From Coraliomargarita_B sp046540835 (lineage in GTDB: Bacteria; Verrucomicrobiota; Verrucomicrobiia; Opitutales; Coraliomargaritaceae): 33,402 bases of DNA. Position numbers and translations under genes: made by a program. How positions within the stretch are numbered: position 1 is the stretch's first letter; every line of letters begins with the position of its first letter. The notes under the pieces were generated by a model, which was given only the letters and a program-made list of their open reading frames with translations, ran no database searches and was not told the origin of the DNA. Below, one piece after another: positions 8,092 through 15,542 of the stretch. The stretch spans positions 1 through 33,402 of the forward strand of contig JBKHEL010000018.1 of the NCBI GenBank assembly GCA_046540835.1. Reading direction: 5' to 3'.

Positions 8092-10239
8092 CTAATGCCT
8101 CCCCCGGGTGGATGTTTCGACAATGCTTTGCACGACATTCGGCGGCACGACCTCAAAGCACTCGGGCTCCATACTGAACGAGGCACGCCCCTTACTCAGG
8201 GACCGCATGATGGTCGAATACCCAAACATCTCCTGCAGCGGCACCAGCGCAGAGATCGTGATGAAAGCGGCGCGGCTCTCAATCTTTTGAATCTGGCCGC
8301 GGCGGCGGTTTAAATCACCCATAATATCGCCCTGATATTCCTCGGGGGTTTCCACACTGACGGCCATCAGCGGCTCCAGCAGGACGGGCTCCCCTTTCTC
8401 CATCGCGTCGCGCAGCGCAAAGATCCCCGCCATCTTGAAGGCCATTTCAGAGGAGTCGACCTCGTGGAACGAGCCGTCATACAGCGTCACCTTGAAGTCC
8501 ACCACGGGATAGCCTGCGAGCACCCCGTTGTTGGCCGCTTCACGGATCCCCTCAATGGTCGGCTTGATGAACTCGCGGGGGATCGCTCCCCCGACAATCG
8601 CATCTTCGATCTCGATCCCCGCACCGCGTTCGAGCGGTTCCACCTTGATCCGGGCATGGCCGTATTGCCCCTTGCCGCCGCTCTGGCGGACGAAGCGCCC
8701 CTCCCCCTCGGTCGGAGCTGAAAATGCTTCGCGATACGCGATCTGTGGCCGACCGGCATCGGCATCCACCTTAAACTCACGAAAGAGCCGATCTTTGATG
8801 ATTTCCAGATGCAGCTCGCCCATCCCGGCAATCAAGGTCTGCCCGGTTTCTTCGTCTGAACTGACGACAAAGGTGGGATCCTCCTCGGCCAGTCGTTGAA
8901 GACCGTTCGACATCTTTTCCTGGTCAGCCGTGGTCTTGGGCTCGATCGACATGGAAATCACCGGCTCGGGAAACGTGGGCGGCTCAAGCCGCAGATCGTA
9001 GCCCTTGCTGCAGAGGGTATCGCCGGTCACCACGTCGCGGGCGCCGACCAGGGCACAAATGTCTCCGGAGTAGGCGGTCTCAATGTCGTCGCGCGCATCC
9101 GCCTTCATCATCAACAACCGGGAGATCCGCTCGGTCTTTCCTGTGCGGGGATTGACCAATACCGAGCCCTTGCTCAAGGAACCGGAATACACCCGAAAGA
9201 AGACCAACTTGCCGACGTAACCGTCGTTCATCAATTTGAAGGCCAGGCCGGCGACCTTCGCCTGATCGTCGGGCTCGACTTCCACCTCGGCGCCTTTCGA
9301 ACTCTCCCCTTTCATGGGAGGCAGATCGAGCGGCGAGGGCAGGTAGTTGACCACACTCTCAAGGAGCGATTGCACGCCCTTATTCTTAAATGCACTTCCG
9401 GGCAAGACCGGGCAAAACCCAAGCGAAACCGTGGCCGCGCGAATCGCCCGCCTGATTTCATCCGCCTGAAGCTCACTGCCTTCCAGGTATTTTTCCGCCA
9501 GGGAATCGTCAAAATCAGCCAGTGCCTCGATCAGTTTTTCCCGATACGACTCGGCCTGCCCGACATATTCAGCAGGAATCTCCCCGGTCGAAAAGGTCAT
9601 CCCCGAGGCATCGGCGGGGTCGTAGCGCAATGCCTCCATCGAAGCCAGATCGATCAGCCCGGTAAAGTCCTCCTCCGCACCAATCGGGAGGAAGATCGGA
9701 TGGGCATTGGCCCCGAGGCGCTCGCGCATCGACTCGATCGCCGCAAAAAAATCTGCGCCCACCCGGTCCATCTTGTTGATAAACGCAATGCGAGGCACAT
9801 GATACTTCATCATTTGCCGCCAAACCGTCTCAGATTGAGGCTGCACACCGGCAACGGCGCAAAAGACGCCGACGGCCCCGTCGAGCACACGGAGGGAACG
9901 CTCGACCTCGGCCGTGAAATCAACGTGGCCGGGCGTATCAATGATGTTGATCCGGTTGGCCACTCCAGCGAATGGACCACCCGGATTCGTCCACTGGCAG
10001 GAAATCGCTGCGGACGTGATCGTGATGCCACGCTCGCGCTCCTGCGCCATCCAGTCCGTCACCGCACTGCCCTCGTGCACCTCGCCCATCTTGTGGACGA
10101 CCCCTGCGTAAAACAAAATTCTTTCCGTGGTCGTCGTCTTCCCCGCATCAATATGCGCCGCAATACCGATATTGCGCGTGTGCTCCAGAGGGAACGTGCG
10201 CTTCGGTGAGTTGACGGGCGCTGTGGACAGAGCGGACAT
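8092..10239 (-). CDS. fusA: Translation elongation factor G
   Basis: The 715-residue GTPase has the length and full domain set of EF-G, which drives ribosome translocation and, with RRF, recycling. The G motifs are visible: AHIDAGKTT (P-loop, about 28-36), RGITITSAA (switch I), DTPGH (switch II) and NKMD. The C-terminal part has the domain IV/V signatures GAIPREFIKP and GYSTIMRSLSKGRASF. It lies 75 bp downstream of rpsG and 146 bp upstream of rpsJ on the same strand, with no tuf between. The start MSALSTAPVN adds a short extension before the conserved RNIGIAAHIDAGK and is the only start close to it. No Shine-Dalgarno site precedes it. A bacterial housekeeping EF-G is the only reasonable reading. 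Confidence 0.97.
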   Translation of the reverse strand: MSALSTAPVNSPKRTFPLEHTRNIGIAAHIDAGKTTTTERILFYAGVVHKMGEVHEGSAVTDWMAQERERGITITSAAISCQWTNPGGPFAGVANRINIIDTPGHVDFTAEVERSLRVLDGAVGVFCAVAGVQPQSETVWRQMMKYHVPRIAFINKMDRVGADFFAAIESMRERLGANAHPIFLPIGAEEDFTGLIDLASMEALRYDPADASGMTFSTGEIPAEYVGQAESYREKLIEALADFDDSLAEKYLEGSELQADEIRRAIRAATVSLGFCPVLPGSAFKNKGVQSLLESVVNYLPSPLDLPPMKGESSKGAEVEVEPDDQAKVAGLAFKLMNDGYVGKLVFFRVYSGSLSKGSVLVNPRTGKTERISRLLMMKADARDDIETAYSGDICALVGARDVVTGDTLCSKGYDLRLEPPTFPEPVISMSIEPKTTADQEKMSNGLQRLAEEDPTFVVSSDEETGQTLIAGMGELHLEIIKDRLFREFKVDADAGRPQIAYREAFSAPTEGEGRFVRQSGGKGQYGHARIKVEPLERGAGIEIEDAIVGGAIPREFIKPTIEGIREAANNGVLAGYPVVDFKVTLYDGSFHEVDSSEMAFKMAGIFALRDAMEKGEPVLLEPLMAVSVETPEEYQGDIMGDLNRRRGQIQKIESRAAFITISALVPLQEMFGYSTIMRSLSKGRASFSMEPECFEVVPPNVVQSIVETSTRGRH

Positions 10240-10314
10240 GATAAAGGGAAGAAGACTGGAAAAGAACGGGGGTGCGATCAGCCGGTGTGCGGCCTTCGCG
10301 GGAGGGAGACGGCA

Positions 10315-10788
10315 CTACCAGCGAAGATGGGCAAACGCACGGTTGGCCTGGGCCATACGGTGCGTCTCTTCCTTCTTTTTAACAACGGCTCCGGTATTGT
10401 TGTAGGCATCGACGATCTCATCAGCCAAGGCCTCTTCCATCGGGACACCCTTGCGCTTTTGCGCCGCACCGACCATCCAGCGGAAGGCCAGACTCTGCTG
10501 ACGCTCAAAGGACAATTCAACCGGCACCTGATACGTCGCCCCACCCACCCGGCGGCTTTTCACCTCGAGTTTCGGGCGGGTATTCTCCAAAGCACCCATG
10601 ACCAAATCGACCGGATCGCCCTTCCCGAGCTTCTCACTGACCCGCTGAAACGCGTTGTAGACAATGCGCTGGGCGACGGAACGCTTACCACGCTCCATGA
10701 TCATGTTGATCAGGCTGGTAACGAGAGCGCTGTTATAGCGGGGGTCCGGGATGAGCGGACGTTTTACGGCTTGGCGACGACGGGACAT
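10315..10788 (-). CDS. rpsG: 30S ribosomal protein S7
   Basis: The 157-residue product starts MSRRRQAVKRPLIPDP and has the conserved S7 stretches NMIMERGKRSVAQRIVYNAF, ENTRPKLEVKSRRVGGATYQVPVE and RKGVPMEEALADEIVDAYNN. S7 nucleates assembly of the 30S head and contacts the E-site tRNA. It is the second gene of the str operon, 65 bp after rpsL. That spacer is filled almost completely by degenerate 7-bp repeats (10800-10848). In E. coli the rpsL-rpsG spacer is where S7 represses its own operon, so the repeats sit at a position that could matter. Identification is secure. Confidence 0.97.
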   Translation of the reverse strand: MSRRRQAVKRPLIPDPRYNSALVTSLINMIMERGKRSVAQRIVYNAFQRVSEKLGKGDPVDLVMGALENTRPKLEVKSRRVGGATYQVPVELSFERQQSLAFRWMVGAAQKRKGVPMEEALADEIVDAYNNTGAVVKKKEETHRMAQANRAFAHLRW

Positions 10789-10799
10789 GTTTAAAAATT

Positions 10800-10848
10800 A
10801 CGAATGACTGATGACGAATACGAATGACTGAATGCGAATGGCTGGAAC
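10800..10848 (-). repeat. Degenerate heptamer repeat in the rpsL-rpsG spacer
   Basis: Seven consecutive 7-bp units fill the spacer. Read along the operon they are gttccag, ccattcg, cattcag, tcattcg, tattcgt, catcagt and cattcgt, a loose consensus of cATTCgt. On the plus strand a 13-bp word, tacgaatgactga, occurs twice (10799-10811 and 10819-10831). The array ends 11 bp before the rpsG start codon. A similar array lies before deoC at 20258-20299. Confidence 0.6.
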
Positions 10849-10853
10849 TCAGC

Positions 10854-11228
10854 TTACTCCTTTGGCTTCTTCACCCCATACTTGGAGCGGCTGCGGCGGC
10901 GCTTCTCCACGCCCACGCAGTCCAGTGTGCCGCGCACAATGTGGTAGCGCACACCGGGAAGGTCTTTAACGCGCCCGCCGCGAACCAGCACGATGCTGTG
11001 CTCCTGCAGGTTGTGGCCCTCGTCCGGGATATAGGCGATCACCTCGATGCCGTTCGTCAGGCGGACCTTCGCCACCTTACGAATCGCTGAGTTCGGCTTT
11101 TTCGGCGTCCGGGTCATGACCTGCACACAAACACCCCGTCGAAAGGGGTTCCGATCAAGTGCACGGGACTTGGATTTGACCTTCTGGAGCGTTCGCGGAT
11201 TGCGGACAAGTTGATTGATTGTAGGCAT
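10854..11228 (-). CDS. rpsL: 30S ribosomal protein S12
   Basis: The 124-residue product has the standard S12 length and family core: MPTINQLVRNPR, RRGVCVQVMTRTPKKPNSAIRK, PDEGHNLQEHSIVLVRGGRV and KDLPGVRYHIVRGTLD. The lysines in TPKKPNS that decide streptomycin sensitivity are present, so no classical resistance change is seen there. S12 lies at the decoding centre of the 30S subunit. It is the first gene of this str operon, and its leader (11229 onwards) contains a strong inverted repeat. No Shine-Dalgarno site precedes the ATG. Identification is secure. Confidence 0.97.
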   Translation of the reverse strand: MPTINQLVRNPRTLQKVKSKSRALDRNPFRRGVCVQVMTRTPKKPNSAIRKVAKVRLTNGIEVIAYIPDEGHNLQEHSIVLVRGGRVKDLPGVRYHIVRGTLDCVGVEKRRRSRSKYGVKKPKE

Positions 11229-11281
11229 GAAATTAATTCGCTGGATTTCGGGAAAGAGGAGGAAAGTAGCGTCCTGCCTTT

Positions 11282-11319
11282 TTCGTGCAAGGATTTTATG
11301 AGATTTTTTTTTGCACGAA
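11282..11319 (-). promoter_or_regulatory. Inverted repeat in the str operon leader
   Basis: The arms TTCGTGCAA (11282-11290) and TTGCACGAA (11311-11319) are perfect 9-bp complements around a 20-nt AT-rich loop. The structure lies 54-91 bp upstream of the rpsL start, downstream of the TATAAT candidate, so it would be in the leader RNA of the operon. It may be a leader stem-loop, a protein-binding dyad, or an element linked to the neighbouring transposase gene. Confidence 0.45.
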
Positions 11320-11348
11320 GATCTAGACCCCGGGCTTTTTCAATTAGA

Positions 11349-11354
11349 ATTATA
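11349..11354 (-). promoter_or_regulatory. Candidate -10 box for the str operon
   Basis: The minus strand reads TATAAT here, an exact sigma-70 -10 hexamer, about 120 bp upstream of the rpsL start. No good -35 hexamer is found 16-18 bp upstream, so the assignment is weak and rests on position plus one hexamer. Confidence 0.22.
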
Positions 11355-11571
11355 AATTGCTGGCAATGAGCGGATTCTCTTCGGCTCACCCTTCAGCCCG
11401 GTCGCCTCGCTCCGGAGCATTCCCGGGCAGGATGCCGTGACCGGCCGCTCCTTCATCGGTCAAAAACTCATCATCCACGAGTTTGTCGCTTTCATCGACT
11501 CCACGACGCCAAAAATTTTTGCCAGGCAAAAAAAGGTTGACTTTACGACAAAGTTTAAGTTGATTTCCCGG

Positions 11572-12594
11572 ATGAGGAGGTTGAAAGTAATTGGAGCTTC
11601 TGCTGCTTACCATGTAATGAGCCGTTCAGTGAGCGGCACACCGTATTTTGATGACCGCGCTAAAGAGATGCTGCGCAAAATGATCTGGCAGGCGGCAGAT
11701 TTCAGCGGTGTCGAGGTGCTGACTTATTGCGTAATGAGCAACCATTTCCATGTGCTCGTTCGAGTGCCGGTCCAGAACCGGATCAGCGATACCGAGTTGC
11801 TGCGCCGCTACCGGGTGCTGTATCCGAAGCCGACAAAATACCGGACCGCATCGATCCAAGCGATGGAGCAGTCCTTGGCGGAGGACGGTGAAGAGGCTTC
11901 CGAGATCCGGCGTAGTCTTCTGGCGCGCATGGGCGACGTATCCGAGTATATGAAGACGCTCAAGCAACGCTTCAGCGTCTGGTATAACCGGACGCATGGA
12001 CGGGTTGGAACGCTCTGGTCGGAACGTTTCAAGAGTGTATTGGTGGAAGGCAGGGGCAATCCCCTGCAAACGATAGCTGCTTATATCGACCTGAATCCCG
12101 TTCGAGCGGGGCTGGTCACCGATCCGGTCGACTATCGCTACTGCGGTTACGCGGAGGCGGTGGCCGGGCAGGCGTTTGGGAGACGCGGCCTTCAGGATAT
12201 CTGGGGAGCGTATGCCGATGGCAGTGCGCGCGAGCGGCTGAGCCCGGAAGCGGCACTCCGTATGCACCGCGAACTGATTTTCGGCTGCCGCGCAGCCGAT
12301 GCAGGTTTACCCGATCAGGAACGTGAGCGGGCGCTGAAGGTGCTGCAACCCGGCGGATCGACCTTACCTAAAGCGACGGCTCTGCGCTGCCGAGTGCGCT
12401 ACTTTACTGACGGGGCGATTCTCGGAACGCAGGACTACGTCCGCAGTTTTATTCCCCTGTGGCAAAAGGCAAAAAAAAGAAAATCTCCGCCCAAAGCGCA
12501 TCTGCTCTGCGGTGCGGAATGGAGCGGCTCAGGGACATCGCCAGGGCAGAATCTGGCCTGCATTCGGGGGCTGAGGACAGCGGTCTTTCGTTAG
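11572..12594 (+). CDS. IS200/RAYT-like Y1 transposase (HUH superfamily)
   Basis: From the ATG at 11572 the product has 340 residues. It carries the Y1-transposase signature: SAAYHVMSRSVSG near the N-terminus, the metal-binding HUH motif in SNHFHVLVRVP (His58, His60), and the candidate catalytic tyrosine in KQRFSVWYNRTHGR (Tyr138) followed by GTLWSERFKSVLVE and AAYIDLNPVRAGLV. These residues are those of REP-associated tyrosine transposases, which are usually single-copy and domesticated. The family cuts single-stranded DNA at palindromic structures. The chosen start gives the usual N-terminus; the open frame extends back to a GTG at 11437 but with unrecognisable sequence. I see no IS200/IS605 ends. 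A palindrome lies 40 bp after the stop. Confidence 0.85.
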   Translation: MRRLKVIGASAAYHVMSRSVSGTPYFDDRAKEMLRKMIWQAADFSGVEVLTYCVMSNHFHVLVRVPVQNRISDTELLRRYRVLYPKPTKYRTASIQAMEQSLAEDGEEASEIRRSLLARMGDVSEYMKTLKQRFSVWYNRTHGRVGTLWSERFKSVLVEGRGNPLQTIAAYIDLNPVRAGLVTDPVDYRYCGYAEAVAGQAFGRRGLQDIWGAYADGSARERLSPEAALRMHRELIFGCRAADAGLPDQERERALKVLQPGGSTLPKATALRCRVRYFTDGAILGTQDYVRSFIPLWQKAKKRKSPPKAHLLCGAEWSGSGTSPGQNLACIRGLRTAVFR

Positions 12595-12669
12595 GTAGGT
12601 AGTTAAACTGGTCTGACTTCAACTCCTGCGGTCGATTGGCGAATTCACCAATCTATCTCTGGACCTACC
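12594..12669. repeat. Nested inverted repeats just after the transposase-like gene
   Basis: An outer pair ggtaggt (12594-12600) and acctacc (12663-12669) encloses a 20-bp near-perfect palindrome at 12634-12653, with arms gattgg and ccaatc around a gaattc centre and one mismatched position. Such structures are what REP-associated transposases recognise, but a link is only inferred. The rest of the 133-bp gap before folD shows nothing else. Confidence 0.4.
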
Positions 12670-12727
12670 AGGGAATATCTTCGAATTAAAGTTGCCAAGA
12701 GAGCGCACTCTGCCGTTCTCTAGTCTC

Positions 12728-13612
12728 ATGCAACTCATCGACGGCAATGCGATCGCAGAAACCATCATCCGGGAATTGACGACCGAGGTCGCTGCCCTGC
12801 CGGGCAGGAAACCGGTGGTCGCCTTTATCCGCGTGGGGGAGGATCCCGCTTCGGTCTCCTACGTTCGGAAGAAACAGAAGACCGCCGAACGGATCGGCAT
12901 CGAAAGCCGGCTGCACCTGCTTCCGGAAGACGTGCCCAAAGAAGACCTTTTCAAACAAATCGAAGCATTGAATGCCGATCCGGACGTGAACGGGATTTTG
13001 ATCCAGGCCCCGCTGCCCCCTCATATCGACGAGACTGAAACGTTCAACCGTGTCCTCCCGGCGAAAGACGTGGACGGTTTCAACACGGTCAACCTGGGCA
13101 AGCTCTGCCAGGAAGACCCGAGTGGCTTCGTCGCCTGCACCCCGGCCGGTATCGTTCAGTTGATCGACCGCAGCGGGATCGAAACCGAGGGGAAACACGT
13201 CGTCGTGCTCGGACGCAGCCAGATTGTCGGCAAACCCGCCGCCTTGCTTATGATGCGCAAGGGCATGCCCGGTAACGCCACAGTCACCGTTTGCCACTCC
13301 CGCACACAAAAGCTTGCCGATATTACCCGCCAGGCCGATCTCCTGATCGCCGCGATCGGTCGCCCGAACTTTGTCACGGCCGAAATGGTCCGGGACGGGG
13401 TCAACATCATCGATGTGGGCATCAACCGCGTCGAAGACGCAAATAAAAAACGCGGCTACCGTCTCGTCGGGGATGTCGATTTTGAAGCCGTCTCGCCGAA
13501 GGCAAACCAGATCACTCCGGTTCCGGGAGGCGTCGGCCCCATGACAGTGGCTATGCTGATGCACAACACGCTGCGCGCTTTCAAGGAAGCAAGAGCACGG
13601 GCTGAAGGATGA
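12728..13612 (+). CDS. folD: Bifunctional methylenetetrahydrofolate dehydrogenase/cyclohydrolase
   Basis: The 294-residue product has the FolD length and all the family hallmarks: MQLIDGNAIA at the start, SYVRKKQKTAERIGI with the active-site tyrosine (Tyr45) and lysine (Lys49), QAPLPPHID, KDVDGFN, the NADP-binding GRSQIVGKPAALLM, and PVPGGVGPMTVAML near the end. It interconverts 5,10-methylene-THF, methenyl-THF and 10-formyl-THF in the cytosol, supplying one-carbon units for purines and formyl-Met-tRNA. The ATG at 12728 is preferred to the TTG at 12692 because family alignment begins at MQLIDG. Its TGA overlaps the next start in an ATGA, so the two are probably co-translated. Confidence 0.96.
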   Translation: MQLIDGNAIAETIIRELTTEVAALPGRKPVVAFIRVGEDPASVSYVRKKQKTAERIGIESRLHLLPEDVPKEDLFKQIEALNADPDVNGILIQAPLPPHIDETETFNRVLPAKDVDGFNTVNLGKLCQEDPSGFVACTPAGIVQLIDRSGIETEGKHVVVLGRSQIVGKPAALLMMRKGMPGNATVTVCHSRTQKLADITRQADLLIAAIGRPNFVTAEMVRDGVNIIDVGINRVEDANKKRGYRLVGDVDFEAVSPKANQITPVPGGVGPMTVAMLMHNTLRAFKEARARAEG

Positions 13613-14265
13613 GTGCACTGCATTCGAACGACCCTCGTCCGCCGAAGCTTCCGGAAAAAGAGTTGCGGCCTGAGACGGCACTCGACTCCGTTTTTTGCGA
13701 CGGTGGGCCGATGCCACCGGCCCGCCTCTGGCTCCGGGGGCTTGCCTTCGTGCTCGACTTCATTCTGGTCACGGCCGTGGCCTCCGTCATCATCTGGAAG
13801 ATTGCCCTGCCCCAGTCGCATCCGGGCGCATTTCATGAATTAATGATCTGGACAGAAGAGGTCCTCGAGTGGATGGGGGACCCGTCACGTTCTGAGGATG
13901 AAGGAACGGTGCCCAAGCCAGGTGAAGAGCTGCAGGCCGCTCTCACCGTGGCGCATGAACTGCAATTGCTTACTTTCTGGATCTACTTTGCATTGGGAGA
14001 GGCCTTTTTTGGTGGCAGTTCGCTCGGTAAGCGCATCTGCCGTCTGCGCAGCATGAGCACGGTCACACTCGGCCCCCCTCCCGTGCTTTCCGGAATCGTG
14101 CGCGGTGGCCTCAAGACAATTCTCCTGTTTTGGATCTTTCCGATCCTCTTTGCGGCCAACTTTATCGCTTTGTTTTTCAACCGTCGACGCCAATTGGGGC
14201 ATGACTGGTTCAGCCGCACCGCCGTGGTCGATGAAAAATACCTGAATTTGGCTCAACCCAAATAA
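13609..14265 (+). CDS. RDD-family membrane protein
   Basis: A 218-residue membrane protein. The RDD signature is visible: the R and D of RGLAFVLD (Arg43, Asp50) in the first membrane segment (about 41-63), GSSLGKRICRLR after the second (about 119-135), and RRRQLGHDWFSRTAVV after the third (about 168-190). A polar, acidic loop of about 50 residues joins segments 1 and 2. RDD proteins have no single known function; some are Na+/H+ antiporters in halophiles. The gene starts in an ATGA overlap with folD, which indicates co-expression but not a shared pathway. The following gene starts 24 bp later. Confidence 0.82.
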   Translation: MSALHSNDPRPPKLPEKELRPETALDSVFCDGGPMPPARLWLRGLAFVLDFILVTAVASVIIWKIALPQSHPGAFHELMIWTEEVLEWMGDPSRSEDEGTVPKPGEELQAALTVAHELQLLTFWIYFALGEAFFGGSSLGKRICRLRSMSTVTLGPPPVLSGIVRGGLKTILLFWIFPILFAANFIALFFNRRRQLGHDWFSRTAVVDEKYLNLAQPK

Positions 14266-14289
14266 AAGCCTATTTTTCTGTTTAAACTT

Positions 14290-15474
14290 TTGGTAAAATC
14301 CGCTTCAATCCCTCAGTTGTCCACAAGCCCTGACAAGTCCCTTCCCTGCGATCCTTCCATTTTGAATAAAGGCAAAAAACCCAAGATCCTCGTCGTCGAC
14401 GACCAGCCGATCAACATCAAGCTTCTGCAGCGAAAGCTGGAGCGGCAGGGCATGGATATTGCAGTCGCCTACAACGGACAGGAGTGCCTCGATCTGGTCA
14501 TCAAAGAGAAACCGGACTTGATTCTGCTCGACGTGATGATGCCGGAGATGGACGGCATCGAGACCTGCCAGCACCTCAAGTCAAACCCGGAGACGGAAAC
14601 CGTCCCGATCATCTTCATCACTGCAAAATCTTCCAAAGAAGGTAAGCTGGAAGGCCTCGATGCCGGAGCTGTCGATTACATCACCAAGCCCATTGACCTG
14701 GATGAAACGCTGGCCCGGGTCAGGACCCAGCTTCGCCTGCAGGAAATGTTCCGCGAAAATGTAGAGCTTCAGGAACGCCTGGGGGATGCCCGAAAGGCCG
14801 CTGCGATCGGTGCGATCACCCAGGGAATTGCCCACAATCTCAACAATCTGCTCGGCGTCGTCGTCGGCTATCTGGATCTGATGAAAAACAGCAAGGATAG
14901 CTCAGACACCGTCAAGCGCAGCGTCGGGCTCATGGATAATGCCGTCAACCGGATGGTCACCATCATCCGTCAACTCGGGACGATCGCGGGCAAAGAGCGC
15001 CACCAGCTCAGCAGCTTCCCGATCGGTCGGCTGCTGGATAACAGTATTGAGCGGTTTAAAAAAGATCACCAGGTCAATGCCCAGGTCGACCTCCAGCTCG
15101 ACTGCGATCCATGCGCGAGCGTTTATGCCAATGCGGAGACCTTCGAAGCGATCCTCGACAAACTGCTGATCAACGCCTGGGAATCCTATCCCAGCGGGAC
15201 CGCAGACGAAGCGCGAAAAATCAGCGTTCGGGCTAAGATTCTCCGCAAATCAAATCCTGCCATGCTTGAAGTCAAAGTCATCGATGCCGGGCAGGGACTC
15301 GACCCGACGATCGCAGACACTGCATTCGAGCCGTTTATCACGACAAAAACCGCAGTCGGACGCGGCATGGGCCTGACCACAGCCCGACATACGGCAAGAA
15401 ACCTTGAGGGCGAGGTCAGCCTGTCGACCAACGAGGACGGCGGCGTCACCGCCTGCCTAACCCACCCGGTCTAA
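14290..15474 (+). CDS. Soluble hybrid: N-terminal receiver domain plus histidine kinase
   Basis: A 394-residue protein without a signal peptide or membrane segments. Residues 31-150 form a CheY-like receiver domain with the acidic pair in VVDDQ, phospho-acceptor Asp81 (LLDVMMPEMDG), Thr111 and Lys133 (TKPID). After a short coiled linker comes a histidine-kinase dimerisation helix with AHNLNNLLGVV (His182), then an HATPase domain with NAWESYP (N box), DAGQGLD, EPFITTK and GRGMGL (G boxes). The receiver-first order marks it as an intracellular relay or feedback-controlled kinase; no partner regulator gene is adjacent. The start is unusual: no ATG lies before the receiver domain. Two TTG codons are possible, at 14290 and at 14362; the first gives the annotated length. 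The 3' end is followed by a 12-bp palindrome. Confidence 0.82.
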   Translation: MVKSASIPQLSTSPDKSLPCDPSILNKGKKPKILVVDDQPINIKLLQRKLERQGMDIAVAYNGQECLDLVIKEKPDLILLDVMMPEMDGIETCQHLKSNPETETVPIIFITAKSSKEGKLEGLDAGAVDYITKPIDLDETLARVRTQLRLQEMFRENVELQERLGDARKAAAIGAITQGIAHNLNNLLGVVVGYLDLMKNSKDSSDTVKRSVGLMDNAVNRMVTIIRQLGTIAGKERHQLSSFPIGRLLDNSIERFKKDHQVNAQVDLQLDCDPCASVYANAETFEAILDKLLINAWESYPSGTADEARKISVRAKILRKSNPAMLEVKVIDAGQGLDPTIADTAFEPFITTKTAVGRGMGLTTARHTARNLEGEVSLSTNEDGGVTACLTHPV

Positions 15475-15481
15475 TCTTAAC

Positions 15482-15493
15482 GCGACGCGTCGC
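15482..15493. repeat. 12-bp perfect palindrome between kinase gene and proC
   Basis: GCGACGCGTCGC reads the same on both strands. It starts 7 bp after the kinase stop codon and 50 bp before the proC start. Just after it, bases near 15497-15518 can form a second, weaker stem (cgaaccc with gggcttcg, one bulge). It could be part of a transcript end or a protein-binding site; there is no T-tract. Confidence 0.35.
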
Positions 15494-15542
15494 AGCGAAC
15501 CCTTCCGGGGGGCTTCGAACGCCTCTTCCAAAAATTGTAAAC

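Larger units (their letters stand above)
11229..11571. other. 343-bp divergent intergenic region between rpsL and the transposase-like gene
   Basis: I see no convincing gene here. The region must hold the promoter of the minus-strand str operon and, if transcribed on its own, that of the plus-strand transposase-like gene. It contains an AT-rich inverted repeat (11282-11319), an exact TATAAT on the minus strand (11349-11354) and an A-rich stretch near 11524-11534. The GTG-initiated reading frame that runs through 11437-11571 into the transposase gene has no recognisable family sequence and is probably not translated. Confidence 0.5.

Noticed and set aside
8896..10209. A 437-residue plus-strand frame opposite fusA
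   Set aside because: It lies wholly inside EF-G and its composition (rich in Arg, His, Gly, Leu) is typical of a complement-strand shadow.
11437..11571. N-terminal extension of the transposase-like gene from a GTG
   Set aside because: Family similarity begins after the ATG at 11572, and the extra 45 residues match nothing I know.
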